A DNA stretch of 43,858 nucleotides, from positions 1-43,858 of the forward strand of contig JACCRF010000086.1 in the NCBI GenBank assembly GCA_013813715.1. Reading direction: 5' to 3'. Both the position numbers and the translations under genes were made by a program. Under the pieces are notes generated by a model that was not told where the DNA came from, ran no database searches, and saw only the letters and a list, made by a program, of their open reading frames with translations. Below, piece after piece: positions 42,765-43,858 of the stretch (its first letter is position 1; every line of letters begins with the position of its first letter). This DNA is from Gemmatimonadaceae bacterium. Lineage in GTDB: Bacteria; Gemmatimonadota; Gemmatimonadetes; Gemmatimonadales; Gemmatimonadaceae.

Positions 42765-43798
42765 GCGGCCTCGCCCATCATGCGATCCATCTCCGCCGAC
42801 ACTTCCGTCAGCAGCTCTACTCGCTTCTCCCACGGGAGGAACGCGCTCTCGAACCCGTTGAGAGCGATCGTGCACAGCTCGTCGAAGCTGAATCCGAGGT
42901 GTCGCGCGGCAAACACGTACTCGTCGGTGAGTGTTGTGTCGCTCATCAGCCGGTTATCGGTGTTGAGCGCGACGTTCATCCCGCGGTCGAAATACGCGCG
43001 GAGAGGGTGTTCTTCATACGATGCGGCGGCGTGAGTCTGCACGTTGCTTGTGAGGCATATCTCCAACCCGATGCGGCGGTCGTTCACGTACTGCGTGAGC
43101 TCCAGGTCCTCGATGAGACGCGTCGCGTGGCCGAGGCGATGGGCTCCGCACGAATGCACTGCGTCCCACACCGAACGCGCGCCATCGCCCTCGCCCGCGT
43201 GCACGGTCACCGCAAGATTGTGGCGCCGGGCGTATGCGAACGCCTCGGCGTGACTCGATGCGGGAAATCCGGCTTCGCCTCCCGCGAGGTCGAACGCAAC
43301 GACACCGCGCTGCCTGTACTCTACCGCGAGGCGGGCGAGGTCGAGCGATTTCTCGGGGGGAAGCTGTCGCAGCGAGCATACGATGGAACGCGCTGTTATC
43401 CCGTAATCGCGCTCGGCGCGCTCGAGACCCCTGATCTGCGCTTCGAGCGCTTCCTCGGGCGGGAGGCCCCGGCGGCCGTTGAGGATGGGCGCGTTTCTCA
43501 CCTCGATATAGCGCACGCCGTCGTTCGCCGCGTCCTGGCCCAGCTCATACGCGATACGCTCGAGGGCCTCCGCCGTCTGCATTACGGAGACGGTCACGTC
43601 GAAGCGTTGAAGATAGTCCTCGAGCGTGCGTGCGTCGCTCACCCGCATGAACTCGCGCAACTCCTCAGCCGTCTGCCGCGGCATCTCCACACCGTACTCA
43701 GCGCCGAGCTCGAGGAGCGTTGCGGGGCGTACCGAGCCGTCGAGATGGCAATGAAGCTCGGCCTTGGGAAGGCTTCTCAATCGTTCAGCAGTCAGCAT
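42761..43798 (-). CDS. add: Adenosine deaminase
   Basis: 345 aa from ATG 43796-43798; a TTG nine codons upstream is an alternative, and neither has a clear ribosome site. The zinc-hydrolase motifs are KAELHCHLDGSV (His16 and His18 ligands), VTVHAGEGDG (His ligand and catalytic Glu), SCGAHRLGHATRL, and ALNTDNRLMS (Asp ligand; NTDN where many members have NTDDP). It deaminates adenosine or deoxyadenosine to inosine, which PunA then cleaves. Translation of punA is coupled to its stop. Confidence 0.95.
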   Translation of the reverse strand: MLTAERLRSLPKAELHCHLDGSVRPATLLELGAEYGVEMPRQTAEELREFMRVSDARTLEDYLQRFDVTVSVMQTAEALERIAYELGQDAANDGVRYIEVRNAPILNGRRGLPPEEALEAQIRGLERAERDYGITARSIVCSLRQLPPEKSLDLARLAVEYRQRGVVAFDLAGGEAGFPASSHAEAFAYARRHNLAVTVHAGEGDGARSVWDAVHSCGAHRLGHATRLIEDLELTQYVNDRRIGLEICLTSNVQTHAAASYEEHPLRAYFDRGMNVALNTDNRLMSDTTLTDEYVFAARHLGFSFDELCTIALNGFESAFLPWEKRVELLTEVSAEMDRMMGEAA

Positions 43799-43858
43799 CC
43801 ACGATGATATCGCATTCGATTCCAAAGCAGAAGCGGGATGGCCGCCGGACGCATGCTG

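Overview
The window is 43.9 kb of high-GC bacterial chromosome. Several features point to the phylum Gemmatimonadota or a close relative: soluble Ser/Thr kinases fused to a TolB-N-like domain and TPRs, DUF4097 proteins beside an ECF sigma/anti-sigma pair, many lipoprotein and 'AAQ'-type signal peptides, sortilin-like BNR proteins, and M16 and M48 peptidases. This is inference from gene content, because the window holds no rRNA or other strong phylogenetic marker beyond Ffh, Lon and ribosomal proteins.

Layout. 1-4.5 kb: the end of a BNR-repeat protein, a VOC protein, a VanX-like dipeptidase lipoprotein, the PnuC transporter, an MFS transporter and a small lipoprotein. 4.5-10.9 kb: a gene graveyard around tRNA-Lys(TTT). 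It contains a DNA methylase and a carboxypeptidase-regulatory-domain gene, both missing their 5' ends at one shared junction. It also holds a serine recombinase with at least three frameshifts, and a 3.8-kb element bounded by a 42-bp direct repeat of the 5' half of tRNA-Lys. That element carries a truncated tyrosine integrase, an E2 acyltransferase fossil, one intact 558-aa lipoprotein gene and a broken Ser/Thr kinase. 11-20.7 kb: a beta-barrel-like protein, an M16 peptidase, a methyltransferase, a fasciclin protein, a DUF4097/anti-sigma/sigma/DUF4097 cluster, and a lipoprotein. 20.9-26.8 kb: one compact minus-strand run, ffh-rpsP-rimM-trmD-rplS-rnhB-purE-purK, joining the classic SRP/ribosome cluster to purine synthesis. 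27-33.6 kb: three tandem paralogous kinases of 724, 724 and 720 aa. 33.7-40.1 kb: Lon, a DUF445 protein, a HELVH-motif lipoprotein, a prepilin peptidase and a TrmH/SpoU rRNA methyltransferase. 40.1-43.8 kb: an M48 lipoprotein, ThiD, and the coupled purine salvage pair add-punA.

Functionally the chromosome is ordinary housekeeping (protein targeting, translation, purine synthesis and salvage, proteolysis) interleaved with signalling modules. The most unusual material is non-coding or decayed. It includes the 5'-half tRNA attachment duplication with paired 11-bp-phased TGTGCCC repeats just inside each end, three nested palindromic elements (two sharing the word CAGATGACAC), and a dispersed intergenic repeat starting CCCTGATCCG. 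The kinase triplication and the DUF4097-sigma cluster are the best candidates for less-characterised regulatory systems.
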